Source: Frigoribacterium sp. ACAM 257 (GTDB lineage Bacteria; Actinomycetota; Actinomycetes; Actinomycetales; Microbacteriaceae). Taken from it: a stretch of 64,000 nucleotides of DNA. The notes under the pieces were generated by a model. That model made no database searches, had not been told where the DNA came from, and saw nothing but the letters and a program-made list of their open reading frames with translations. The position numbers and the translations under genes were made by a program. Below are positions 1 to 8,656 of the stretch, piece by piece. Numbering within the stretch: position 1 is the first letter of the stretch; every line of letters starts with the position of its first letter. The stretch lies in NCBI RefSeq assembly GCF_007954365.1, contig NZ_VOLO01000003.1, positions 310,001 to 374,000 of the forward strand. Reading direction: 5' to 3'.

Positions 1-1249
1 GCAGCGCCGCGCCGCGGCGGCCCGCGGTGACCGCGAGCGCGTCGGTGACGGTCCAGGCGCCGAGGACGACCTCGGCCTCGAGCACGTCGTCGCCCTCGTG
101 CAGCAGCACGCGCCACGACGACCCCTCGTCCGTCAGCCCGACCAGCGTCAACGTCGGCTGCTCGCTCGACGACGTCGGCACGAAGGAGGCGGCACGCAGC
201 TCGGCAGCGCCGGCGTCGTCCTCGAGGGGCGCCAGCCCGAGCGCGGCCGTGCGGCGGGCCAGCGCGTCGTCGGCGGCCGCGTCGCCCGGGCCCTCGAAGG
301 CAGGCAGGAGGTGCTGCCAGGCGAGGTCGAGCACGGCCTGCATGTCGACGGTCTGGCCGGTGAGCGCGAGCACGACGTCGTGCTCGGGCAGCACGACGCA
401 GAACTGGCCGTAGGCGCCGTCGCCGCGCCAGCCGTGCCGGGCCATCCAGAACTGGAAGCCGTAGCCCTGGCTCCAGTCCGCGTTCGGCTCATCGGGGTTC
501 GCGACCTGCACCCGGGTCGCCTCGTCGACGTAGGAGGCGGGAAGCAGCTGCCTGCCCTGCCACATGCCCCGCCGCAGCCACAGCTGGCCGAGCAGCGCCA
601 CGGCCTCGGTCTGCGCGTGCAGCCCGCTGAAGCCGATCTCTCGGCCGCTGTCGTCGCGCTGCCAGCTCGCCTCCCCGATGCCGAGCGGCTCGAACAGCCG
701 CGGCCGGAGGTACTCGGTGAGCGACAGGCCGGAGGCGCGCTGCACGATCGCCGCGACCGCGTAGGTGCAGGGCTGGTTGTAGGCGAAGACCGAGCCGGGG
801 TCGGCCTCCGGCGGCGTGAGGAGGAACCCGCGGACGAGGTCGGCCGGGTCGGCCTCGAGCGCGCGGCCGAGGGCCTCTGCCCGGTGTCCACTCGACATCG
901 CGAGCACGTCGCGGACGCGCATCGACCGGCTGCGCGGATCGGTCACGTCGGCGTCGAGCTCGGGGAAGTGGCTGAGCACCGTGTCGTCGAGGCCGAGGAG
1001 GCCCTCGTCGACCGCGAAGGCGACGGCGGTCGAGGTGAAGCTCTTGCTCAGCGAGTAGAGCAGGTGGACACGGTCAGCCGAGTACGGGGCCCACCAGCCC
1101 TGCGTCACCACGGAGCCGTGACGCACCAGCACGATGCTGTGCGGCTCGACGCCGGGCGTGGACTCGAGCCCGTCGAGGAAGGCCTCGACGCCGGCGGCGT
1201 CGATCCCCTCGGCGGACGGCGTGCTGGTGGGCAGAGCGTCGATGGTCAT
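1..1249 (-). CDS. Serine beta-lactamase-like hydrolase (class C/esterase family), 3' truncated by window edge
   Basis: Penicillin-binding-protein-like serine hydrolase; family members act as esterases, carboxypeptidases or beta-lactamases. The reading frame starts MTIDALPTST and runs open for 416 codons to the left edge, so the C-terminus is missing. The SxxK nucleophile motif is S66-L-S-K69 (context LLYSLSKSFT), and a Y-N pair in FAYNQP fits the second catalytic motif. No signal peptide is visible, so it is probably cytoplasmic. The ATG has no Shine-Dalgarno sequence, but TAGCCT (1257-1262, minus strand) lies 7 nt upstream, which suggests a leaderless transcript. The substrate cannot be told from sequence. 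Confidence 0.85.
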   Translation of the reverse strand, partial: MTIDALPTSTPSAEGIDAAGVEAFLDGLESTPGVEPHSIVLVRHGSVVTQGWWAPYSADRVHLLYSLSKSFTSTAVAFAVDEGLLGLDDTVLSHFPELDADVTDPRSRSMRVRDVLAMSSGHRAEALGRALEADPADLVRGFLLTPPEADPGSVFAYNQPCTYAVAAIVQRASGLSLTEYLRPRLFEPLGIGEASWQRDDSGREIGFSGLHAQTEAVALLGQLWLRRGMWQGRQLLPASYVDEATRVQVANPDEPNADWSQGYGFQFWMARHGWRGDGAYGQFCVVLPEHDVVLALTGQTVDMQAVLDLAWQHLLPAFEGPGDAAADDALARRTAALGLAPLEDDAGAAELRAASFVPTSSSEQPTLTLVGLTDEGSSWRVLLHEGDDVLEAEVVLGAWTVTDALAVTAGRRGAAL

Positions 1250-1256
1250 GCCGTCG

Positions 1257-1262
1257 AGGCTA
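1257..1262 (-). promoter_or_regulatory. Candidate leaderless -10 hexamer (TAGCCT)
   Basis: TAGCCT on the minus strand ends 7 nt before the ATG at 1249, and no Shine-Dalgarno sequence is present. This matches the TANNNT-to-start spacing seen at several other genes in the window. Confidence 0.45.
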
Positions 1263-1315
1263 GCGCCGGCCGACCGGAGCCGGTCGGCGAGGCAGCGGCG
1301 GCTGGTCGGCCCGGC

Positions 1316-2998
1316 TCAGCGGTCGGCGAGCTCGTCCCGCACCTTGCGGCGCAGCACCTTGCCGATCAGCGACTTCGGCAGCTCGTCGACGACGACGATG
1401 CGACGCGGCACCTTGTAGGGCGTGAGGTGCTGACGGGCGAAGGCGCGCAGCGCCTGCACGTCGACCTCGGCTCCCGGGTGCAGCACGATCGCGGCCGCGA
1501 CCTGCTCGCCGCCGGGCGAGGGCAGGCCGACCGCCGCGGCCTCGGCGACTCCCTCGTGACGGAGCAGCACCTCCTCGACCTCGGACGGGCTCACGTTGAA
1601 GCCGCCCGTGATGATGAGCTCCTTGATGCGGTCGACGACGCGGACGAAGCCGTCGGGGTCGATCGTGACGATGTCGCCGGTGCGGAACCAGTCGCCGTCG
1701 ACGAAGACCTCGCTCGACTCCTGCGGCTTCCGGTAGTAGCCGCTGAAGACCTGGGGGCCGCGGACGATCAGCTCGCCGCTCTCGCCGGCGGGCACGTCGA
1801 CGGTCGGGTCCTCGGGGTCGACGACGCGCACCTCGGTGCTCGACAGGGGCAGGCCCACGGTGCCGGCGCGACGGGTCGGACCGACGGGGTTGGCCATCAG
1901 CACGGGCGAGCACTCGGAGAGGCCGTAGCCCTCGACGAGCCAGCCGCCCGACTGCTCCTCCCACGGCTCGACGACCTCGGCCGACAGGGGCATGGCCCCC
2001 GAGATCGCCACCTCGACGCCCTTCAGCGAGACGCCCGCGTCGTCGGCCGCCTTTCGGAGGCGCGTGTAGATGGGCGGGACCGCCGGCAGGAAGGTCGGCG
2101 GGCGCTTCTTCATGACCTTGAGCACGAGGGCAGGGTCGAACGCCGGGAACAGGACGAGCCTGGCGCCCATGCTCATCGCGAAGGTGAGGCAGAGGGTCAG
2201 GCCGTACGCGTGGAACATGGGCAGCACGGCGTAGACGGTGCACTCGCCGCGCGTGATCGTGGGGACCCAGGCTCGCGACTGCGCCGCGTTCGAGAGCAGG
2301 TTCGCGTGGGTCAGCTGAGCGCCCTTGGGGGTGCCGGTGGTGCCGCTCGTGTACTGGATGACGGCCAGGTCGGTCGTCTCGGGCCTCGGGTGCCTCGCCT
2401 TGATGCGCGACGAGCCGACGATCTTTTCCCACGGCACGGTGCCGCGGACGGTCGTCGTCAGGCGGTCGCGCGACTCGCGGGCCTTCTTGATCGGCAGTCG
2501 CAGGGCGGTGCGCGTGGCGAGGGGCATGCCGCGCGTCACGTCGATCGACACGATCGAGTCGACGGCCACGTCGGACGGGAAGTCCTGCAGGGTCTCGACG
2601 ACCTTGTCCCACGCGATGGCGATCTTCGCGCCGTGGTCCTCGAACTGGTGCCGCAGCTCACGCGGCGTGTAGAGCGGGTTGTGCTCGACGACGATCGCGC
2701 CGAGGCGCAGCACCGCGTAGAACGCCACCACGTGCTGGGGGCTGTTCGGCAGCACGAGGGCGACGGTGTCGCCGTGGCGGACGCCGAGCTTGCGCAGGCC
2801 CTCTGCCGCGCGCGAGATCTGGTCGACGAGCTCGGCGTACGTGGTGGTCGCGCCGAAGAACTCGAGCGCCACCGACTTCGGGTACTCGGCCGCCGTGCCC
2901 TCGACGATGTCGAGGAGGGAGCCCGTGACGGGCTCGATGTCGTGGGGGACGCCGGGAGCGTAGGAGGCCAGCCAGGGACGAGCGGTGTCGATGGTCAC
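1316..2998 (-). CDS. Long-chain fatty-acid--CoA ligase (AMP-binding), copy 1
   Basis: Activates fatty acids to acyl-CoA through an acyl-adenylate intermediate. The 560-residue protein has the ANL-superfamily P-loop YTSGTTGTPKGA, the adenylate-binding GYGLSE motif, the WFRTGDI motif, the hinge DRIKELI, and the C-terminal LPKSLIGKVLRRK with its catalytic lysine. The GTG at 2998 was chosen because VTIDTARPWLASYAPG then aligns with the N-terminus of the second ligase at 5802-7505. A GTG at 3004 is the alternative. The two proteins are collinear over their whole length, so this is a duplicated pair around the MpaB/LepB genes. Confidence 0.93.
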   Translation of the reverse strand: MTIDTARPWLASYAPGVPHDIEPVTGSLLDIVEGTAAEYPKSVALEFFGATTTYAELVDQISRAAEGLRKLGVRHGDTVALVLPNSPQHVVAFYAVLRLGAIVVEHNPLYTPRELRHQFEDHGAKIAIAWDKVVETLQDFPSDVAVDSIVSIDVTRGMPLATRTALRLPIKKARESRDRLTTTVRGTVPWEKIVGSSRIKARHPRPETTDLAVIQYTSGTTGTPKGAQLTHANLLSNAAQSRAWVPTITRGECTVYAVLPMFHAYGLTLCLTFAMSMGARLVLFPAFDPALVLKVMKKRPPTFLPAVPPIYTRLRKAADDAGVSLKGVEVAISGAMPLSAEVVEPWEEQSGGWLVEGYGLSECSPVLMANPVGPTRRAGTVGLPLSSTEVRVVDPEDPTVDVPAGESGELIVRGPQVFSGYYRKPQESSEVFVDGDWFRTGDIVTIDPDGFVRVVDRIKELIITGGFNVSPSEVEEVLLRHEGVAEAAAVGLPSPGGEQVAAAIVLHPGAEVDVQALRAFARQHLTPYKVPRRIVVVDELPKSLIGKVLRRKVRDELADR

Positions 2999-3118
2999 GC
3001 GCACCACTCTAGGCCGAGATGCGCACCCTCCGAGCTGGCTGTGCGCGCGTCGGGGAGGCCGGGCGTTCAGTGGAGCCGCGCTCCCGACAGCGCGACACCA
3101 CACGACGAGAGGAACACC

Positions 3119-3937
3119 GTGAGCAAGGTCTGGTTCATCACCGGGGCATCGAAGGGCTTCGGCCGTGAGTGGGCGGAGGCGGCCCTCGAGCGCGGCGACA
3201 GCGTCGCGGGCACGGCCCGCAAGCTGGAGGCGGTGGACGCGCTCGTCGAGCAGTACCCCGACACGTTCCTGCCGATCCAGCTCGACGTCACCGACCGCGC
3301 CGCCGACGTGGCGGCCGTGCAGCAGGCCGCCGAGCACTTCGGCCGCCTCGACGTCGTCGTCAACAACGCCGGCTACGGCCACTTCGGCATGGTCGAGGAG
3401 ATCACCGAGGAGGAGGCGCGCGGCCAGCTCGAGACGAACCTCTTCGGCGCGCTCTGGGTCACGCAGGCGGCCCTGCCGATCATGCGCGAGCAGGGCTCCG
3501 GCCACATCGTCCAGGTCTCGAGCATCGGCGGCATCAGCGCGTTCCCGACCGTCGGCATCTACCACGCGTCGAAGTGGGCCCTCGAGGGCATCAGCCAGTC
3601 GCTCTCGCAGGAGGTCGCCGGCTTCGGCATCTCGGTGACGCTCGTCGAGCCCGGCGGCTTCTCGACCGACTGGTCCGGCCCGTCCGCCTCGCGCAGCGAC
3701 GAGAACGAGGCGTACGCCGAGGTCCGCGAGGCCGCGTCCAAGCGCCCCTCGGCCGCCGACCCCGGCGACCCCACGGCCACCCGCACCGCCATCCTCAAGG
3801 TCGTCGACGCCGACGCGCCGCCGCTCCGTGTCTTCTTCGGCAAGGCGCCGCTCGGCATCGCCAAGAAGGACTACGAGTCGCGTCTCGCGCTGTGGCAGGA
3901 GTGGCAGCCCGTCGCCGAGGAGGCGCACGGCAACTGA
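3119..3937 (+). CDS. SDR family NAD(P)-dependent oxidoreductase
   Basis: Classical short-chain dehydrogenase/reductase of 272 residues, interconverting alcohols and ketones with NAD(P). Visible motifs are the Rossmann glycine motif TGASKGFG (residues 8-15), NNAG in the fourth strand region, SSIGG with the catalytic serine, and YHASK with catalytic Tyr and Lys. The GTG start follows GAGAGGAAC with good spacing. It lies divergently from acyl-CoA ligase 1 and is closed by an inverted-repeat terminator at 3959-3996. The C-terminus (WQEWQPVAEEAHGN) resembles SDRs annotated as acting on small ketones, but the substrate is unknown. Confidence 0.93.
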   Translation: MSKVWFITGASKGFGREWAEAALERGDSVAGTARKLEAVDALVEQYPDTFLPIQLDVTDRAADVAAVQQAAEHFGRLDVVVNNAGYGHFGMVEEITEEEARGQLETNLFGALWVTQAALPIMREQGSGHIVQVSSIGGISAFPTVGIYHASKWALEGISQSLSQEVAGFGISVTLVEPGGFSTDWSGPSASRSDENEAYAEVREAASKRPSAADPGDPTATRTAILKVVDADAPPLRVFFGKAPLGIAKKDYESRLALWQEWQPVAEEAHGN

Positions 3938-3958
3938 TGCCTGCCTGCCTGCTCCGCC

Positions 3959-3996
3959 CGCGCCTCCTCGTGTCGACACCGGCACCAGGAGGCGCG
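3959..3996 (+). terminator. Inverted-repeat terminator built from the AGGAGGCGCG motif
   Basis: CGCGCCTCCT (3959-3968) and AGGAGGCGCG (3987-3996) form a perfect 10-bp stem just after the SDR stop codon. There is no T tract. This is one of several terminators whose arms are the window-wide decamer. Confidence 0.6.
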
Positions 3997-4135
3997 GTTC
4001 GTCCTGGCAGGAAGGCCGGACCGGCTCGAGCGCCTCGAGCGCATCGGATGCCTCGCGCGTCTCGAGTGCCTCGACGTCGAGAGGTCGGCGCTCGCCGGGG
4101 GCAGGCGTCCAGCCCCCGCGGCGCATGATCGGAGG

Positions 4136-5053
4136 ATGCCCGCCCTGACCGAGCCGCTCCGTGCCCGCCTGCAGTACACCTTCAACGGCCAGTACACGGG
4201 CACGCCCGAGTGGGTCACCGACCTCGCGAAGGGCGATGACGAGGGCTTCTTCGCGCCGGGGTCGGCGGTCTGGGCCGTGCACGGCTCGAACACCGCCATC
4301 CTGGCCGGGGTACGCGCCTTGTTGGTGCAGGCGCTGCACCCGGGGGCGCTCGCGGGGGTGCACGACCACTCGCGGTTCCGCGAGGACCCGCTCGGCCGCC
4401 TCGCCGGCACGATCCGCTGGATCTACACCGTGACGTACGGCAGCCAGGAGGCGGCGACGCACGCCTCGCAGTGGGTCAGCCGCCTGCACACGAAGGTCGT
4501 CGGCAGCTACGACGACCGGAACGGCGTCTCGCACGACTACGCGGCGAACGACCCCGAGCTGCTCAGCTGGGTGCACATGGCGTTCGCGGACTCGTTCCTC
4601 GCGGCGTACCTGGCGTGGGGCGAGGGCGAGGTGCCCGGCGGTCCCGACGCGTACGTGCGCGAGTGGGCGACCGCCGGCGAGCTGATGGGCGTCGTCGACC
4701 CGCCGCGCTCGGTCGCCGAGATGCAGGACCAGCTGAGGGACTTCGACCGTCGCGGGATCCTCGAGCGCACCGCCAGGACCGAGGAGGTGGTGGGCTTCAT
4801 CAAGCGGCCGCCCCTGTTCCCGGTGCTGCGCGTCGGCTACCCGGTGCTGTTCAACGGTGCTGTGGGCACCCTGCAGCCGCGCTTCCGCGAGCTGCTCGGG
4901 CTGCGGGCGCCGCACGTCGGGCCGCTTGACGTGCCCACCCTGCGGCCCGCCGGGCTGATGCTCGGCGCGATCGGCCGCGTGCTCGGCGACAAGCCCGTCG
5001 CCGAGGAGCACTCGCTGGCGCGCCTCGAGCGCCTGCGGCAGGCGACGGCCTAG
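4136..5053 (+). CDS. Oxygenase MpaB family protein (DUF2236)
   Basis: A 305-residue member of the DUF2236 family, which includes fungal MpaB and bacterial latex-clearing proteins, haem-dependent oxygenases. Family-typical features are the tryptophan/histidine-rich N-terminal part (GSAVWAVHGSNTAILAGVRALLVQ), the HPGALAGVHDHSRF motif, YTVTYGS and the WVHMAFADSF segment with a likely haem-ligand histidine. The ATG lies directly after CGGAGG, unusually close. The substrate is unknown; many actinobacterial paralogues are just called oxygenase MpaB. It is followed 25 nt later by lepB on the same strand. Confidence 0.85.
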   Translation: MPALTEPLRARLQYTFNGQYTGTPEWVTDLAKGDDEGFFAPGSAVWAVHGSNTAILAGVRALLVQALHPGALAGVHDHSRFREDPLGRLAGTIRWIYTVTYGSQEAATHASQWVSRLHTKVVGSYDDRNGVSHDYAANDPELLSWVHMAFADSFLAAYLAWGEGEVPGGPDAYVREWATAGELMGVVDPPRSVAEMQDQLRDFDRRGILERTARTEEVVGFIKRPPLFPVLRVGYPVLFNGAVGTLQPRFRELLGLRAPHVGPLDVPTLRPAGLMLGAIGRVLGDKPVAEEHSLARLERLRQATA

Positions 5054-5078
5054 CGCTGTCGCAGGGGAGGATGGGGGC

Positions 5079-5684
5079 GTGACCGATCCTGCTGACGCCT
5101 CCGCGCCTCCTGCGACCCGGCGGGCGAGCGGACTGCGCTGGCTGCGCGACGTCGCGGTGATCGTGCTCGTCGCGCTGCTGGTGTCGTGGGGCGTCCGGAC
5201 GTTCCTGGTGCGGTCGTTCTTCATCCCGTCGGCGTCGATGGAGCAGACCCTGCTGATCGGCGACCGCATCCTCGTGAACGAGCTCGTGCCCGACGTCATG
5301 GACCTGCACCGCGGCGACGTCGTCGTCTTCGAGGACCCGGGCGGCTGGCTGGGCCCGGCCGAGGGCGACGACCTCGTCAAGCGCGTCATCGGCCTGCCCG
5401 GCGACACCGTCTCGTGCTGCGACGCCGAGGGGCGCCTGCTCGTGGACGGCGAGTCGCTCGACGAGCCGTACCTGGACGTGCCCGAGGGGGACCCGGCGTC
5501 GCTGACGCCCTTCGACGTCACCGTGCCCGAGGGCGCGCTCTGGGTGATGGGCGACAACCGCGAGCGGTCGGCCGACTCCCGGTCGCACGTGACCGGCCCC
5601 TACGAGGGCTTCGTGCCGCTCGACCACGTCGTCGGCCGCGCGACGGTCGTCTTCTGGCCGCTCGGCCGCTGGGCAGTGCTCTGA
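5079..5684 (+). CDS. lepB: Signal peptidase I
   Basis: Removes signal peptides from secreted preproteins at the membrane. The 201-residue protein has one N-terminal membrane helix (about residues 23-43), then box B IPSASMEQTL with nucleophile Ser53, and box D VKRVIGLPGD with general base Lys101. Box E is WVMGDNRERSADSRSHG-like (V instead of G at the end). The GTG start is preceded by GGGGAGG at good spacing. The neighbours are lipid-metabolism genes rather than rplS/rnhB, so this may be an additional paralogue of the housekeeping enzyme. Confidence 0.93.
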   Translation: MTDPADASAPPATRRASGLRWLRDVAVIVLVALLVSWGVRTFLVRSFFIPSASMEQTLLIGDRILVNELVPDVMDLHRGDVVVFEDPGGWLGPAEGDDLVKRVIGLPGDTVSCCDAEGRLLVDGESLDEPYLDVPEGDPASLTPFDVTVPEGALWVMGDNRERSADSRSHVTGPYEGFVPLDHVVGRATVVFWPLGRWAVL

Positions 5685-5801
5685 GCCGAGGAGGCGGGCG
5701 AACCGACGCGAGGACGACGAACCGACGCGGAAGACCACGTCGCTTCGTCGCGATCGCGTCGGGAAGCCCGTCGGCGTCCGCAGCCGGTGCCGGCAGCCGG
5801 G

Positions 5802-7505
5802 TCAGCGGCCGGCGATGAGGGAGTCGCGCACCTCGCGGCGGAGCACCTTGCCGATCAGCGACCGGGGCAGCTCGTCCACCACGACGACGCGACGCGGCAC
5901 CTTGTAGGCGGCGAGCTGCTCGCGGCAGTGGTCGCGCACCTCCTCGGGGTCGACGGTGCTGCCCGGCTCGACGACGATCGCGGCCACGACGTCCTCGCCG
6001 CCGCCCTCGCGGGGGAGGCCGACGACCGCGGCCTCGGCCACGCCCGCGACGCCGCGCACCGCCTCCTCGACCTCGGAGGGGGCGACGTTGAAGCCGCCGG
6101 TGACGATCAGCTCCTTGATGCGGTCGACGATGGTGACGTAGCCGTCGGCACTCATGCTGACGATGTCGCCGGTGCGGAACCAGCCGCCGGGCAGGAACGC
6201 CTCGGCCGTCTCGTCGGGACGGTTCCAGTAGCCACGGAAGACCTGCGGCCCCCGGAGGATCAGCTCGCCGGCGGCGCCCGGCGTCACGGGGCGCTCGGGA
6301 TCGGGCTCGTCGCGGTCGACGACGCGCGCCTCGGTCGAGGGGAACGGCACCCCCACGGTGCCCGGCCGACGGGTCGGCCCCATCGGGTTGCCGAGCGCGA
6401 CGGGCGAGGTCTCGGTGAGGCCGAAGCCCTCGACGAGCATGCCGCCCGTGACCCGCTCCCAGGCGGTGACGGTCGAGAGGGGCAGGTTCATGGCGCCCGA
6501 GATGGCGAAGCGCGCGCTGCGGAGGTCGACGCCGCGCTGCTCGGCGGCCTCGGCGAGGCGCTGGTAGATCGGCGGCACCGCGGGCAGGAAGGTCGGCGGG
6601 TGCTTCGCCGCCGCCTTGAGCACGAGGTCGACGTCGAACTTGGGGAACAGCACGAGCCGTGCGCCGATGCGCATCGCGAACGTCAGGCAGAGCGTCAGGC
6701 CGTAGGCGTGGAAGAACGGCAGCACGCCGTAGACCGTCTCCTCGCCCTCGACGACTCCCTGCACCCAGGCGCGACCCTGCTCGGCGTTGCTGCGCAGCGA
6801 CCTGTGGGTCAGCACCGCACCCTTCGGCGAACCGGTGGTGCCGCTCGTGTACTGCAGCAGCGCGACGTCGTCGAGGGCCGGGCGCGGGTGCCGCTTCTTC
6901 AGGGGACGGCCCGAGACGAGGTCGGGCCAGGTCACGTCCCCGACGGCACGGGCAGTGAGGGCCTCGCGGGACTTGCGGGCGGCCGGGATCGGCAGCTTGA
7001 GGGCGAGCCTGGTGCCGAGCGGCATGCCGCGCGTCACGTCGACCGAGACGATCGTGTCGAAGCGCAGGTCGCCGGGCAGCTCGCGGAGGCGCCCGACGAG
7101 CTTGTCCCAGGCGATGGCGACCTTCGCGCCGTGGTCCTCGAAGAGGTGGCGCAGTTCGCGGTCGGTGTAGAGCGGGTTGTGCTCGACGACGACCGCGCCG
7201 AGGCGGAGCGCGGCGTAGAAGGCGACGACGTGCTGCGGGCTGTTCGGCAGCAGGATCGCCACCCGGTCGCCGGCCGTCACGCCGAGCTTGCGCAGGCCCT
7301 CGGCCGCCCGGTCGATCTCGTCGCCGAGGTCGCGGTACCTGGTCTCGCGCCCGAAGAACTCGAGGGCGACCCGGCCGCGGTGGGCGGCGACGGCGTCGTC
7401 GATCAGGTCGACGAGCGTGCCCGTCACGGGCTCGATGTCGGCGGGGACGCCCGGGGCGTAGCTGTGCAGCCAGGGGCGGGCGTCGGACTCGGCGTCGGCG
7501 GTCAT
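5802..7505 (-). CDS. Long-chain fatty-acid--CoA ligase (AMP-binding), copy 2
   Basis: Acyl-CoA synthetase of 567 residues, collinear with copy 1 at 1316-2998. It has the same YTSGTTGSPKGA P-loop, GFGLTE, WFRTGDI, DRIKELIVTGG hinge and LPRSLIGKVLRR C-terminus. The ATG start gives MTADAESDARPWLHSYAPGVP. The pair probably differs in chain length or in expression. Convergent with lepB; the 117-nt gap contains a short direct repeat (GAACCGACGCG twice, near 5700-5730) and no obvious hairpin. Confidence 0.93.
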   Translation of the reverse strand: MTADAESDARPWLHSYAPGVPADIEPVTGTLVDLIDDAVAAHRGRVALEFFGRETRYRDLGDEIDRAAEGLRKLGVTAGDRVAILLPNSPQHVVAFYAALRLGAVVVEHNPLYTDRELRHLFEDHGAKVAIAWDKLVGRLRELPGDLRFDTIVSVDVTRGMPLGTRLALKLPIPAARKSREALTARAVGDVTWPDLVSGRPLKKRHPRPALDDVALLQYTSGTTGSPKGAVLTHRSLRSNAEQGRAWVQGVVEGEETVYGVLPFFHAYGLTLCLTFAMRIGARLVLFPKFDVDLVLKAAAKHPPTFLPAVPPIYQRLAEAAEQRGVDLRSARFAISGAMNLPLSTVTAWERVTGGMLVEGFGLTETSPVALGNPMGPTRRPGTVGVPFPSTEARVVDRDEPDPERPVTPGAAGELILRGPQVFRGYWNRPDETAEAFLPGGWFRTGDIVSMSADGYVTIVDRIKELIVTGGFNVAPSEVEEAVRGVAGVAEAAVVGLPREGGGEDVVAAIVVEPGSTVDPEEVRDHCREQLAAYKVPRRVVVVDELPRSLIGKVLRREVRDSLIAGR

Positions 7506-7590
7506 GCCGACATCGAACCATCCCGAGGTCCGGGCGACCTGCGAGGCGGGCCGTCGTGCCGGCCTGCGCCGGCGTCCGTGGGGACCCGCG

Positions 7591-8148
7591 TCAGCGCGCG
7601 TCGCGGCCCGTCAGCGCGAGCAGGCGCACGCGCAGCGGTGCGTCGTCGTCGACCGGCACCGGCGAGGCGAACAGCCCGGAGGCCTCGAGGGCGTCCCGCT
7701 GCGGCTCGAAGACCGACCAGACCGCGGCTACGAGGTCGTCGTCCAGCTCTTCGTCGGAGCCGATGGCGCGGGCCAGGTCCCAGGCGTGGATCGTGACGTC
7801 CGCGACCTGCTCGGCGAGGTACTCGCGCACCGGCACGACGTCGGAGCTGACCCGGACGGACGCCTCGGGATCGGCCTCGCGCCAGGCCTCGGCCGCGGCG
7901 CGCGACGACCGGTGCCAGGCGTCGACGAGGTCGTCGCCGAGGGGCTCGACCGAGGCCTGTGCCTCGCTCGGGTCGCCGCCCTCCAGCAGCACCGGGACCC
8001 ACTGCTGCTCGCGGGTCACGTGGCGCACCAGGTCGCGCACGGCCCACTCCGTGTCGGGCGTCGGAGCGTCCCAGTCGGTGACCGCCTCGACACGGCGCGC
8101 GAACTCGGCGTGCGCCCGGTGCTGCAGGGTGATCCAGTCGTGCGTCAT
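7591..8148 (-). CDS. TIGR03086-like / maleylpyruvate isomerase N-terminal-domain protein (DinB-type fold)
   Basis: A 185-residue four-helix-bundle protein of the DinB/MDMPI superfamily, common in mycothiol-producing actinobacteria and often thiol- or metal-dependent. Typical segments are WDAPTPDTEWAVRDLVRHV near residues 25-43 and the C-terminal DVTIHAWDLARAIG; histidines in both could bind a metal. The PTPC signature of many homologues reads PTPD here. The ATG at 8148 was chosen over an upstream in-frame ATG because GAGGAGGA precedes it at ideal spacing. The specific reaction is unknown. Confidence 0.8.
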   Translation of the reverse strand: MTHDWITLQHRAHAEFARRVEAVTDWDAPTPDTEWAVRDLVRHVTREQQWVPVLLEGGDPSEAQASVEPLGDDLVDAWHRSSRAAAEAWREADPEASVRVSSDVVPVREYLAEQVADVTIHAWDLARAIGSDEELDDDLVAAVWSVFEPQRDALEASGLFASPVPVDDDAPLRVRLLALTGRDAR

Positions 8149-8271
8149 GCGGGTCCTCCTCGGTGCGGGTGTGACGATGACAACGCAGGAGGCGCGCGAG
8201 CCTTCCCGAGGACGCCCGCGACACCGGAGGTCCGCCGTCAGCGTACCTACCGGAGGCCTCGGCACGTCGTC

Positions 8272-8277
8272 TAGTCT
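8272..8277 (+). promoter_or_regulatory. Candidate leaderless -10 hexamer (TAGTCT)
   Basis: TAGTCT ends 7 nt before the ATG at 8285 and no Shine-Dalgarno sequence is present. Confidence 0.45.
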
Positions 8278-8284
8278 CGGGGGC

Positions 8285-8596
8285 ATGACCTCCCTGCTCG
8301 AGCTGCTGGTGCGCGTCCTCGCGCCGCTCGAGCTCGCGCTCGCGACCGGCCTCGCCGTCGGCCACGCCGGGTCGTCGCCGGCGGCCGTCGTCGCAGGCCT
8401 CGTCGGGGCCGCCGCGGTGCTGACTATCGTGGTCGTCGCCCGCGCGGTGCTCGCGCTCGCGGGGCTGGGCGCGACCGTGCCGGGGACGGCGCTGACCGAG
8501 GCGGCCGACGTGCGCCTCCTCGTCTTCGCCCGCGACCCCGACGCCGACGGTCACGTGCGCTCGCGGGCACCGGGACAGGGCCTCCCGGCCGTCTAG
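8285..8596 (+). CDS. Small membrane protein (DUF6412-like) next to YidC paralogue
   Basis: A 103-residue protein with two hydrophobic helices (about 5-25 and 33-60) and a short polar C-terminal tail. I associate this small family with actinobacterial YidC/Oxa1 paralogues; the family assignment is from memory and context. The gene directly precedes the insertase on the same strand, separated by 60 nt, so it may be a partner or regulator of it. Translation probably starts on a leaderless message. Confidence 0.6.
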   Translation: MTSLLELLVRVLAPLELALATGLAVGHAGSSPAAVVAGLVGAAAVLTIVVVARAVLALAGLGATVPGTALTEAADVRLLVFARDPDADGHVRSRAPGQGLPAV

Positions 8597-8656
8597 CCGC
8601 GCCCGCGGCGCCCGACGGCCAGAAGCGACCTCTTCCCTTCTGCCGTGAGGACCTCC

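Noticed and set aside
98-3118. Very long plus-strand open frame ahead of the SDR gene
   Set aside because: It is a GC-driven shadow of the beta-lactamase-like and acyl-CoA ligase genes on the other strand, is Arg/Gly/Ala/Val low-complexity, and shows no domain. Only the part from 3119 is real.
8645-8656. GTG start for the YidC paralogue
   Set aside because: The ATG at 8657 has GAGG at a suitable distance and gives a normal N-terminus. The GTG cannot be excluded.
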